Below are positions 1 through 7,895 of a stretch of DNA of 64,000 nt, one piece after another (the first letter of the stretch is position 1; each line of letters starts with the position of its first letter). The stretch is from assembly GCA_020532085.1 (NCBI GenBank), contig JAJBAV010000002.1, positions 86,876 through 150,875 of the forward strand. The letters are read 5' to 3'. Made by a program: the position numbers and the translations under genes. The notes beneath the pieces are model-generated. The model searched no databases. It saw only the letters and a program-made list of their open reading frames with translations, and had not been told where the DNA came from. Source of the stretch: Candidatus Cloacimonadota bacterium (GTDB taxonomy: Bacteria > Cloacimonadota > Cloacimonadia > Cloacimonadales > Cloacimonadaceae).

Positions 1-336
1 CTGGTGGCCCTGAATCAGCCTTCTCTGGACAAGTTTGGCCCCAGCGTCCGCGCCGGCGGAGTGGTGATAATCAACACCAACGCCTGTCCCCATGGCTGCA
101 AACGTGAAGACGTGAAGATCGTGGCCGCCCCCATGAGCGACATCTCGCTGGAGATAGGCTCCATGCGGGTGATGAACATGCTGGCCATCGGCATCGTGAT
201 CGGCAAGACCGGCCTCATCAAATACGAGACCATGGAGGAGGACCTGAATGCCTTCCTCAAGGCCAAGGACCCCGACCTCTTGGAAAAAAACCTCATCGCC
301 ATCAAGCGCGGCATGGAGATCGGCCAGCAGCAGTAG
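1..336 (+). CDS. 2-oxoacid:ferredoxin oxidoreductase, gamma subunit (3' part, start outside window)
   Basis: The frame is open from the first base, so the gene starts before the window; 111 residues are visible and the family is usually about 180. The segment reads LVALNQPSLDKFGP, a stretch typical of the gamma subunit of 2-oxoglutarate and other 2-oxoacid:ferredoxin oxidoreductases, followed by the usual Gly/Val-rich strand-helix region and a C-terminal helix. In this family the gamma subunit belongs to the CoA-dependent oxidative decarboxylation complex that reduces ferredoxin in the cytoplasm. The alpha and beta subunits would be expected just upstream. A GTG at position 4 is in frame but lies inside the conserved domain and is not the start. 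A strong terminator follows at 395-420, so this is the last gene of its operon. Which 2-oxoacid is used cannot be read from this part. Confidence 0.85.
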   Translation: MVALNQPSLDKFGPSVRAGGVVIINTNACPHGCKREDVKIVAAPMSDISLEIGSMRVMNMLAIGIVIGKTGLIKYETMEEDLNAFLKAKDPDLLEKNLIAIKRGMEIGQQQ

Positions 337-394
337 CATCCCGCCGGCGCTTCCTCGTTTTATAAAGTAAGCCGCCGGCCCATGATATCAGAAG

Positions 395-420
395 GCGCGG
401 AATTTTCTTCCGCGCTTTTG
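395..420 (+). terminator. Rho-independent terminator after the oxidoreductase gene
   Basis: Perfect 8-bp stem GCGCGGAA / TTCCGCGC (395-402 with 408-415), 5-nt loop, then TTTTGTTT. It sits 58 nt after the stop of the oxidoreductase gene. The T-tract runs directly into a terminal repeat of the element at 416-718. Confidence 0.85.
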
Positions 421-718
421 TTTGGCTCCATTTCAAACCGGGTGGGTAAAGCCTGGGGGCAACAGAAATGCCTACCCACCTCCATGTCCTGTCAGTCACG
501 CCTTGAGCGCTTGCTTCCATCCCCCTCCCACGCCCCCCGCCTGATCATCGCATCAAACGCGGCGATCAGGCGGGAGGCGCGTCCGGGACCCGGGAAATGG
601 CCTTGATGGCCAGAGGGCACCGTTTCGCACCTCCACAAGGTCCCAGGCGCTGCACTCTCACGCCAACGTATTACGCATGGGGCTTTACCCACCCGATTTG
701 AAAGAGAGCCAAACAAAA
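416..718. repeat. Terminal-inverted-repeat element, about 300 bp, non-coding
   Basis: The left end (416-452) and the right end (681-718, inverted) match over about 37 bp with a few differences; both begin TTTTGTTTGGCTC outermost and continue into CGGGTGGGTAAAGCC. The interior has no plausible gene. It contains an 11-bp stem CCCGCCTGATC / GATCAGGCGGG near 537-577. Both outer ends are also the T-tracts of the two flanking terminators. A related end sequence occurs at 46641-46675. This accounts for the whole gap between the genes ending at 336 and 762. Confidence 0.7.
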
Positions 719-739
719 GGCCGGAGGGTCGCTCCGGCC
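719..739 (-). terminator. Rho-independent terminator for the Omp28-like gene
   Basis: Stem GGCCGGAG / CTCCGGCC (719-726 with 732-739), 5-nt loop. Read on the minus strand it is followed by TTTTGTTT (718-711). It lies 23 nt past the stop at 762. Confidence 0.85.
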
Positions 740-761
740 TTGTATAAAACAGCTGTCGGGC

Positions 762-2621
762 TTATTTGATCAGCATGAGTTTGCGGGTGGAGACATCCTG
801 GCCGCTGCTGAGGCGAAGGATGTAAGCGCCGTTGGCAACCTGGTTTCCACTGGCGTCGAGGCCGTCCCAGCTGAGTTGGTAAGTGCCGGCGGCCTTGGTT
901 TCGGCCACCAGGGTTTTCACCAGCTGGCCTTTGAGGTTGTACACGCCCAGGCTCACGGGAGCGCTTTCCTTCACGCTGTAGCTGATGCTGGTTTTTTCGG
1001 AGAAGGGATTGGGGGCGATGCCAGCCAGGCTGGTTTGAAGCGCGGGCAGGCCGGGATCATCGTTGGCCACGGGCGGCGCGGTGAGGTTGAAGATCATGAT
1101 CTTCTGGCCCTGGATGATCTCCTTGGTGTCCAGATTCTGGATGAAGGCCACCAATTCACAGCTGGTGGCCACCCAACTTGGGTCTTTCACGATGGAGAGC
1201 TCCACGTCAGTAAAGCCCAGAGGAGCGTTGACCAGATCGACTGTGGTGCCGTTCCAATCCGGATACATCATGCGGTTCACGAAATTGAAGTGGTTTTGTC
1301 CCTGCCAGTTGTAGGCGATGTCGGATTCCGTGATGGCCAGATGAGCCACAAGGTTCTCATAGGGCAGCGGGGCCAGTTTTTCCACGCGGATGGTGATCTC
1401 GTAGTTTTCTCGGGTTTCTTCGCCGTAGATATGGAGGTTGAGCGGGGTTTTGATGGCATTGCGCTGGTTATAGAGCGGCAAGTAGCTTCCGATGATGCTG
1501 GAACTGTTGCTGCCGCCCACATGGCTGAGCACGCCGTCGAAAAAGCCGGTGGGGTAGCCGCTGATGCCGTAATAGTCATTGCGGTTGTTGGAGGTGTCGT
1601 TGGCGTAGGGGTCGCCGTTGTGGTTCTCGATCACGGCAACGTTGTAGCCGTCGTCGATGAAATCATCCGCTGCCATCGCCGCGCCGGGGCAATAGGGACA
1701 CCAGCCGCCGGTGCCGATCTCCAGCACCACCATCTGGCGGGGTGTGGTCCAGGTGTTCACGAAGGCCGTCAGCGCGTTGTTGCCCGGATCGTCATCCACC
1801 ACGTCTTCAATCGAAGTCACGCCGAATTCGAAGCGGTAGAGCTCATTGGCAAGAGCCGGAATGAAAGCCGTGAAGTTGGCGGTGGCTGTTTCAAAGGACT
1901 GCAGGTAGGCAGAGAAATAATCAATCTGGCTGTGGAGGAGTTCATCGCCGCGGTAGATGTTCAGGGAGACGGTTGCCGTGAGGGGGTTGAGGCCGAGGTT
2001 TTTCACCGTGCAGGAGGGATTTATGCTGGTTCCGGCGTCCACCTGGGCGGGCAGGTTGGCTGCTGTGATGCCCAGATCGTTGAAGAAGGGGGTATAGAAT
2101 TTGATGTTGTCGATATACCAGTAATCGATGTTGTAAGACGAGCCGCTGAAGAAGATGGCGAACTGGAAATCGGTGGAGCCCACGTCGGTGTTGTCGATGG
2201 CCACGGTGCGCAGCTCAGGTCCCACGTTGGCTGTGGGATTCATGCTCCAGGCCACGTTCCAAGCGCCCTGATTGGAGCGGGTGGCCACGCCGATGGTGTA
2301 GGGGGTGCTGTAGTGGTCCACGAAATGGCGGAAATCCAAGTACATGGTGGTTTCGCCGCTGGTGTCCAGGCTGGGTGAGATGAAGTAGGAGGCCGCGTTG
2401 AACTGCGGGCTCCAGCTCAAACGCAGTTCCGGAGTGGTTCCGCCGGCGTTGGCTCCGGCAAAGAGGCTCCAGTTGCCGGCGTTGTTGCTGATGGTCCAGC
2501 CCGCGGGAGGGAAGGTTCCGGAAGAAAAGTCTTCCTCGATCCAGACTTCCCGGTTCTGGGCAAAGAGTCCGCCCAGCAGGGCGAAGCCGATCAAAACGAG
2601 GCAGAGGCTTAGTTTTTTCAT
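762..2621 (-). CDS. Secreted Omp28-like thioredoxin-fold protein with C-terminal sorting domain
   Basis: 619 residues. A signal peptide (residues 1-21, ending LFAQ) is followed by an adhesin-like segment of the choice-of-anchor type (FPPAGW near residue 37), a CARDB-like Ig segment at about 185-290, then an Omp28-like thioredoxin-fold domain with GWCPYCPG near residue 310. Its CxxC has the form of a redox-active pair. The last 85 residues (NPFSEKTSISY to RKLMLIK) form a FlgD-like Ig / type 9 secretion C-terminal domain also seen at 7896, 38439 and 45479 in this window. The ATG at 2621 has GGAG 12 nt upstream. The start lies 24 nt after the hppA stop, so read-through from hppA is possible; a terminator follows at 719-739. 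Export to the outer surface is inferred from the sorting domain. Substrate and redox role are unknown. Confidence 0.8.
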   Translation of the reverse strand: MKKLSLCLVLIGFALLGGLFAQNREVWIEEDFSSGTFPPAGWTISNNAGNWSLFAGANAGGTTPELRLSWSPQFNAASYFISPSLDTSGETTMYLDFRHFVDHYSTPYTIGVATRSNQGAWNVAWSMNPTANVGPELRTVAIDNTDVGSTDFQFAIFFSGSSYNIDYWYIDNIKFYTPFFNDLGITAANLPAQVDAGTSINPSCTVKNLGLNPLTATVSLNIYRGDELLHSQIDYFSAYLQSFETATANFTAFIPALANELYRFEFGVTSIEDVVDDDPGNNALTAFVNTWTTPRQMVVLEIGTGGWCPYCPGAAMAADDFIDDGYNVAVIENHNGDPYANDTSNNRNDYYGISGYPTGFFDGVLSHVGGSNSSSIIGSYLPLYNQRNAIKTPLNLHIYGEETRENYEITIRVEKLAPLPYENLVAHLAITESDIAYNWQGQNHFNFVNRMMYPDWNGTTVDLVNAPLGFTDVELSIVKDPSWVATSCELVAFIQNLDTKEIIQGQKIMIFNLTAPPVANDDPGLPALQTSLAGIAPNPFSEKTSISYSVKESAPVSLGVYNLKGQLVKTLVAETKAAGTYQLSWDGLDASGNQVANGAYILRLSSGQDVSTRKLMLIK

Positions 2622-2645
2622 GTTCTTATCTCCATGGTATCAGGT

Positions 2646-5048
2646 TTATTCGCTTGGTTGCGGCAGAGCCACAGGGTCTGAGTTGGCCTGTTGCGCGGGT
2701 TGGCGGTCCAGACAGTCTTCGGGGCAATCCGCGCAGGGGTCGGCGGCCTGGCCGTCAGCGCCAGCAGGCACGATCTGGTTGCGCGTGTCCAGCTCCACTC
2801 CGTGTTTTGTGAAGGGCGGCTGGATGTTTTCCACGCGCAGGGAATAGTTCACTATTAGCCCTGCGAAAACGATCGAGACCATGCTCATCAGCTTGATGAG
2901 GATGTTGATGCAGGGGCCGGCGGTGTCCTTGAAGGGATCGCCGACGGTGTCGCCAACCACGGTGGCTTTGTGCACGGAGGACGATTTGCCGCCGTGTTCG
3001 CCTGTTTCCACGTATTTTTTGGCGTTGTCCCAAGCGCCGCCGGAATTGTTGAGCATGATGGCCAGCACAAAGCCGCTCACCATGGCTCCGGCCAGAACGC
3101 CCAAAACGCCTGCCACGCCGAAGACCAGACCGGTGAGGATGGGGGTTACGATCCCCACCACGGCAGGCAGCAGCATCTGTTGCTGGGCGCCGATGGTGGC
3201 GATCTTCACGCAGCTGGAATAATCCGGCTTGCCTGTGCCTTCCAGGATGCCGGGGATCTCGTGGAACTGGCGCCGGACCTCGGCCACCATCTTGCCCGCG
3301 GCTTTGCCCACGGCCTTGATGGTGAGGGCGGCGAAGACGAAGACCACCATGCCGCCGATGAAAATGCCCAGCAGAAATTTGGGATTGAGCACGTGGATCT
3401 GGTAAAAGTTGATGAAATCCATCACCGTGGCGCTTTCCACCTTCACGTGCTCCACGATGTCCCTGGTGTAGTGGATTTGCATGAATTGTCCCACCTTGCC
3501 TCCGGCCATGATCAGGGCTGCCCGCACCTCTTCCAGGTAGGCGGCCAGCAGGGCCATGGCGGTGAGGGCGGCGGAGCCGATGGCGAAGCCTTTGCCGGTG
3601 GCGGCGGTGGTGTTGCCCACGCTGTCCAAGTTGTCCGTCATTTCACGCACGTTGTCCGGCAGGTGCGACATCTGGGCGTTGCCGCCGGCGTTGTCGGCGA
3701 TGGGGCCAAAGGCGTCCATGGCCAAAGTTACGCCCAGCGTGGCCAGCATGCCCACGGCGCCGAAGCCGATTCCGTAGAGCCCCATTTCGATGGATTGGAA
3801 GCCGTGGCTGCAGATGAAGGCGATCAGGATGCCGGCCACGATCGTGAGCACCGGCCCCAAAGTGGAGCGCATGCCCACAGCGATCCCTTCCAGGATCACG
3901 GTGGCGGGTCCGTAGCTGCCTTGGGCGGCGATGTCGCGCGTGGGCTTGTAACTGTGTGAGGTATCGCGCTCGGTGAAGAGGCCGATCAGGATCCCGCAGA
4001 CCAGGCCAATAACGGTGGAGATGAAGACCCCGAACCAGTAATCCGGCGGCAGCAGCTCGCGGGTGATGAAAAAGGAGGCGATGGCGATCAGGATGGAGCT
4101 TCCGTAAACGCTTTTATTGAGGGCGAACATCAGTTCCTTGGGGCCGGCGTTTTCCTTGGTGCTTACCATGAACACGCCCAGGATGGAGAGCAGCGCCCCG
4201 ATCCCGGCCAGCACCATCGGCGCGATCACAAAGTTTATCTGCTGGTCCTTGAATGCCGGTCCCAAAGTGGTTACGGCGCTCAGGCCCAAAGCCGCGGTGG
4301 CCAGGATGGAGCCGGCGTAGCTTTCATAGAGGTCCGCGCCCATGCCGGCCACGTCACCCACATTGTCGCCAACGTTGTCGGCGATTGTGGCGGGGTTGCG
4401 CACGTCGTCTTCAGGGATCTCGGCTTCCACTTTTCCCACGAGGTCCGCGCCCACGTCGGCCGCTTTGGTGAAGATGCCGCCGCCCAATCTGGCAAAAAGG
4501 GCCTGGGTGGAGGCGCCCATGCCGAAACTCAGCATGATCACCGTGATCTGGTGCAGTTCAAAAGCGGGATGTTTATAGAGGATGAAGAACCAGGCGGAGA
4601 TGTCGATCAGGGCGAGCCCCACCACGGTGAGGCCCATCACGGCGCCGCCCCGGAAGGCGATCTTGAGGCCTTTGTTGAGGCTTTCAGAGCAGGCCTGGGC
4701 GGTGCGGTTGGAGGCCAGGGTGGCCATGTTCATGCCCACGAAACCGGCCAGGGCGCTGAAAAAACCTCCCGTGAGGAAGGCGAAAGGCACCAGCCAGTGC
4801 AGCACGTGCAGCACCTGCGACATGAACAGGAAAACCAGGAAAGCGCCCAGGAAGAAAAATGCCACCCCCTTGTACTGCTGCCGCAGGTAGGCGAAGGCCC
4901 CCTCACGCACGTAGGAAGCGATCTCGATCATCCGGGCGTTGCCGGGATTTGCCCTTTTCACCTGATAGAAGAATATTGCCGCGAAGATCAGCGCCAATAC
5001 AGCCCCCACCGGGGCAAGATACCATAGGACAGGAATCATATTCGTCAC
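2646..5048 (-). CDS. hppA: Membrane-bound ion-pumping inorganic pyrophosphatase
   Basis: 800 residues with about 16 membrane segments. It hydrolyses pyrophosphate and pumps H+ or Na+ across the inner membrane. The family signature DVGADLVGKVE, with NVGDNVGDVAGMGADLYESY shortly after, supplies the Mg-PPi-binding acidic residues, and the C-terminal GDTVGDPFKDTAGP loop is present. The segment GNTTAATGKG has Ala and Gly where K+-independent enzymes have Lys and Thr, so this is probably the K+-stimulated class; H+ versus Na+ cannot be decided. The tail after about residue 760 is an extra hydrophilic stretch containing CADCPEDC, which is not part of the normal catalytic core. The ATG at 5048 has GAGG upstream. 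The promoter at 5104-5131 diverges from prfB. In anaerobes this enzyme recovers energy from biosynthetic pyrophosphate. Confidence 0.97.
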   Translation of the reverse strand: MTNMIPVLWYLAPVGAVLALIFAAIFFYQVKRANPGNARMIEIASYVREGAFAYLRQQYKGVAFFFLGAFLVFLFMSQVLHVLHWLVPFAFLTGGFFSALAGFVGMNMATLASNRTAQACSESLNKGLKIAFRGGAVMGLTVVGLALIDISAWFFILYKHPAFELHQITVIMLSFGMGASTQALFARLGGGIFTKAADVGADLVGKVEAEIPEDDVRNPATIADNVGDNVGDVAGMGADLYESYAGSILATAALGLSAVTTLGPAFKDQQINFVIAPMVLAGIGALLSILGVFMVSTKENAGPKELMFALNKSVYGSSILIAIASFFITRELLPPDYWFGVFISTVIGLVCGILIGLFTERDTSHSYKPTRDIAAQGSYGPATVILEGIAVGMRSTLGPVLTIVAGILIAFICSHGFQSIEMGLYGIGFGAVGMLATLGVTLAMDAFGPIADNAGGNAQMSHLPDNVREMTDNLDSVGNTTAATGKGFAIGSAALTAMALLAAYLEEVRAALIMAGGKVGQFMQIHYTRDIVEHVKVESATVMDFINFYQIHVLNPKFLLGIFIGGMVVFVFAALTIKAVGKAAGKMVAEVRRQFHEIPGILEGTGKPDYSSCVKIATIGAQQQMLLPAVVGIVTPILTGLVFGVAGVLGVLAGAMVSGFVLAIMLNNSGGAWDNAKKYVETGEHGGKSSSVHKATVVGDTVGDPFKDTAGPCINILIKLMSMVSIVFAGLIVNYSLRVENIQPPFTKHGVELDTRNQIVPAGADGQAADPCADCPEDCLDRQPAQQANSDPVALPQPSE

Positions 5049-5103
5049 CTCAGTCTGGTTTGTGGTTTGCGGAAAAATCCGTTCTTGTTCGAGAAACGCG
5101 CTT

Positions 5104-5131
5104 TTTTTACGGGATGCCGCCTATTTGTCAA
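5104..5131 (-). promoter_or_regulatory. Putative sigma-70 promoter of hppA
   Basis: On the minus strand: TTGACA (5131-5126), 16 nt, TAAAAA (5109-5104), 55 nt before the hppA start. Back to back with the prfB promoter. Confidence 0.55.
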
Positions 5132-5157
5132 TGAAATTCTGAGTTCCAACAAAAGAT

Positions 5158-5186
5158 TTGACAAAATCGGCCCGATAAGATTTAAT
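5158..5186 (+). promoter_or_regulatory. Putative sigma-70 promoter of prfB
   Basis: TTGACA (5158-5163), 17 nt, TTTAAT (5181-5186), 45 nt before the prfB start codon. Confidence 0.65.
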
Positions 5187-5231
5187 GCCTCGACAGATTT
5201 TTTTATTTCGACGCAAGCAGGAAACACATTC

Positions 5232-6345
5232 ATGGAATATACAGACTACCGCAAGGAAGCAAACGCCCTGATCCTTCAGATATCCGAGATCCGGAGGTTA
5301 CTTTGACCTGGAGCAGAAAGAGGCCCTGGTGGCCCGCCTCCAGGAGGAGATGAACCAGCCGGATTTCTGGAATGATCAGAACCAGGCCAAAAAGGTAACC
5401 CGCCAGCTCAGCCGGGCCAACGAAGAGATCGCCCACATCCGCGCCCTGGAAGCCCTGAAGGGCGATCTGGAAGCCTATCTGATGCTGCTGGACGAAGACC
5501 CCAATCCCCAGCTGCTGGCTGAAGCCGTGGCAGAATTGCCGGATCAGAGGCTGTTCATCGAAAAAGCCGAGATCGAGTGCTACCTGAACGACAAGTATGA
5601 CGAAGAGAACGCCCTGCTCACCATCCACGCGGGGGCCGGAGGCACGGAAGCGCAGGACTGGGCCGAGATGTTGCTGCGCATGTACACCCGCTGGGCAGAG
5701 CAGAACAAGTTTTCCGCCACCATCATCGACTCCCTGCCCGGGGAGGAGGCCGGCCTCAAAAGCGTGAGCGTGGAGATAGCCGGCAGCTTCGCCTACGGCA
5801 TGCTCAAAGCCGAGATCGGCATCCACCGCCTGGTGCGCATCTCACCCTTCAATTCCCAGGGCAAGCGCCAGACCTCGTTCGCCTCTGTCTATGTCTATCC
5901 GGAGTTCGAGGACGACATCGAGGTGGAGATCGACGCCAAGGACCTCAAGATCGATACCTACCGCTCCAGCGGTGCCGGCGGACAGCACGTGAACACCACC
6001 GATTCCGCCGTTCGCATCACCCACCTGCCCACCAACATTGTGGTTTCCTGCCAAAACGAACGTTCTCAGATCCAGAACCGGGAAAAAGCCTTGGCCATCC
6101 TCCGTTCGCGGCTCTACCAATATTACGAGGAGCAGCGCGAGGCCGAGAAGAAGAAGGAGGAGGCGGGCAAAAGCGAGATCGGCTGGGGCAACCAGATCCG
6201 CTCCTACGTTTTCCAGCCCTACCAAATGGTGAAAGACCTGCGAACCAAGCATGAGGTGGGCACAGTGGACCGCGTGATGGACGGCGACCTCGACGGCTTC
6301 ATCTACGCCTGGCTGAAATACAAGGCCCAGCAAAGGATGCAGTGA
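5232..6345 (+). CDS. prfB: Peptide chain release factor 2, expressed by programmed +1 frameshift
   Basis: Read as 5232-5303 joined to 5305-6345, giving 370 residues. Frame 1 starts at ATG 5232 and stops after 24 codons at TGA 5304-5306. The slip site is CTT TGA C preceded three nt upstream by GGAGG, the classical RF2 arrangement; slipping +1 at CTT reads GAC and continues. After joining, the stop-codon recognition tripeptide SPF falls at residues 204-206 and the peptidyl-tRNA hydrolysis motif GGQ at 249-251, almost exactly as in E. coli RF2, which confirms the join. RF2 releases proteins at UAA and UGA; low RF2 lets the ribosome pause at the early UGA and frameshift, so the level is self-adjusting. 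Annotating only the second frame from an internal GTG near 5329 would lose the N-terminus. uppS follows 7 nt downstream. Confidence 0.97.
5293..5307 (+). promoter_or_regulatory. RF2 programmed +1 frameshift signal
   Basis: GGAGG, TTA, then CTTTGAC: an internal Shine-Dalgarno 3 nt before the slippery CTT and an in-frame UGA followed by C, a poor termination context. Established mechanism of RF2 autoregulation. Confidence 0.95.
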
Positions 6346-6352
6346 GCGCCGC

Positions 6353-7096
6353 GTGAACTATAAAAAGCTGATGCCCCGCCTCGACCCGGACCGCCTGCCC
6401 GCCCACGTGGGCATCATCATGGACGGCAACGGTCGCTGGGCTGCCCGCAAACACCATCCCCGCATGTATGGCCACCGCGCCGGCGCCAGGGCCGTGCGCC
6501 AGGTGGTGGAGCTGGGGGTGGAGCTGAAACTGGGCTGCATCACCTTTTACGCTTTTTCCACCGAGAACTGGAGCCGCCCGGAAGAGGAGGTGCAGGGCCT
6601 GCTGAAGCTGCTCAAGGAGTTTCTGGTGAAAGAGATCCCCGAACTTCACCGCCAGAACATCCATGTGAACATCCTGGGCAGCGAAGCGCGCCTCGATCCC
6701 GCCTATCTGGCCGAGATCCGGCAGATCGCCTCCATCACCCGCCACAACACCGGCCTCACGGTGAACATGGCCTTCAACTACGGCGGCCGCACCGAGATCG
6801 TGGAGGGCATCCAAAAGCTTGTGCAGCAAAACGCCAACAACCCGGCCGCCGTCACCAGGCTCACTCCGGAGGATTTCTCCCGCTATCTCTACACCGCCGG
6901 CCAGCCCGATCCGGACCTCATCATCCGCACCAGCGGCGAAAGCCGCATTTCCAATTTCCTGCTCTGGCAAAGCGCCTACGCCGAGATCTACATCACCGAA
7001 ACCCTCTGGCCGGATTTCGACAAAGCCGCCTTCATCACCGCCCTGCTGGATTATCAGGGCCGCAAACGCCGCTTCGGAGGGGTTCAGAGCTCATGA
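6353..7096 (+). CDS. uppS: Isoprenyl (undecaprenyl) diphosphate synthase
   Basis: 247 residues, a normal length for cis-prenyltransferases. It condenses isopentenyl diphosphate onto farnesyl diphosphate to make undecaprenyl diphosphate, the carrier for peptidoglycan and other envelope sugars. GIIMDGNGRWA at residues 20-30 is the diphosphate-binding motif with catalytic Asp24. FYAFSTENWSRP is the second conserved block, and RTSGESRISNFLLWQSAYAE, next to the C-terminus, carries the Arg and Glu that bind isopentenyl diphosphate. The start is GTG at 6353, 7 nt after prfB, without a strong ribosome site, so coupling to prfB is likely. It overlaps cdsA by 4 nt (ATGA). The product feeds the mraY and murG steps encoded at 51876-56731. 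Confidence 0.96.
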   Translation: MNYKKLMPRLDPDRLPAHVGIIMDGNGRWAARKHHPRMYGHRAGARAVRQVVELGVELKLGCITFYAFSTENWSRPEEEVQGLLKLLKEFLVKEIPELHRQNIHVNILGSEARLDPAYLAEIRQIASITRHNTGLTVNMAFNYGGRTEIVEGIQKLVQQNANNPAAVTRLTPEDFSRYLYTAGQPDPDLIIRTSGESRISNFLLWQSAYAEIYITETLWPDFDKAAFITALLDYQGRKRRFGGVQSS

Positions 7097-7890
7097 CCGA
7101 GCTGCAAAAACGGATCGGTGTTTCGGTGGTCTTCATCCCCCTGATCCTGGCCGCGCTGTGGTTCAGCGGGCCCTGGCTGATCGTCTTTTTCGCGGCCGCG
7201 GTGCTGCTGGGCTCCGGTGAATACATCTCCATGCTGCGCCGGGCCAAATATCCCGTTTCCTGGCTGTGGATCGCCATCGCGCTGGCCTCATACGCCCAGA
7301 TCGTTTTGCTGCCGGGTTTTGAGCTGATCACTCTCTGGGCGCTGCTGCTGCTGGCCTGGCTGGAGATCCTGCTGCGCTGGGACCCCCAAACTTCCGTGCC
7401 CCTGGCCACCCTGGAAATCCTTGGTGTGCTCTACACCGCCTTCCTGCCCGCCCTCTGCGTGAGGCTGGGACTGGAGCACAGCCAGCCCCGCCTCCTTTTG
7501 GGGCTGGTGGTCCTCATCTGGTGTGCCGACAGCCTGGCCTACTTTGTGGGCATGAAATGGGGAAAACGGCGCGGTCTCGTGAAGATCAGCCCCAACAAGT
7601 CGCTGGAGGGTTTCATCGCCGGAGCGCTTGCCCCCTTTGTGATAGTGATTATATTATATTTTGCGAGGTTGTACGACGATTTGGCAGTATTGCTGCTTAC
7701 GGCTTTCGCGGCCGGGATCGTCGGCCAGCTTGGCGATTTGGCGGAAAGCGCGCTGAAGCGCTTTTGCCAGGTGAAAGACAGTTCGAATCTGATCCCCGGT
7801 CACGGCGGAGTTTTGGATCGCAGCGACAGCATTTTGCTGGCTGGGTCCTTTTTATATTGCGCCATGCTGATTTTAACACAAGTGAGGTAA
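7093..7890 (+). CDS. cdsA: Phosphatidate cytidylyltransferase
   Basis: 265 residues, polytopic membrane protein (about 7 to 8 segments). It makes CDP-diacylglycerol from CTP and phosphatidic acid, the entry point to phospholipid synthesis. The C-terminal family signature is clear: SALKRFCQVKDSSNLIPGHG followed by GVLDRSD, with the metal-binding Asp residues. The start ATG overlaps the end of uppS, an arrangement of uppS-cdsA common in bacteria. The next gene, on the same strand, begins only 5 nt after the stop, although it encodes an unrelated secreted protein. Confidence 0.95.
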   Translation: MTELQKRIGVSVVFIPLILAALWFSGPWLIVFFAAAVLLGSGEYISMLRRAKYPVSWLWIAIALASYAQIVLLPGFELITLWALLLLAWLEILLRWDPQTSVPLATLEILGVLYTAFLPALCVRLGLEHSQPRLLLGLVVLIWCADSLAYFVGMKWGKRRGLVKISPNKSLEGFIAGALAPFVIVIILYFARLYDDLAVLLLTAFAAGIVGQLGDLAESALKRFCQVKDSSNLIPGHGGVLDRSDSILLAGSFLYCAMLILTQVR

Positions 7891-7895
7891 AAAAC

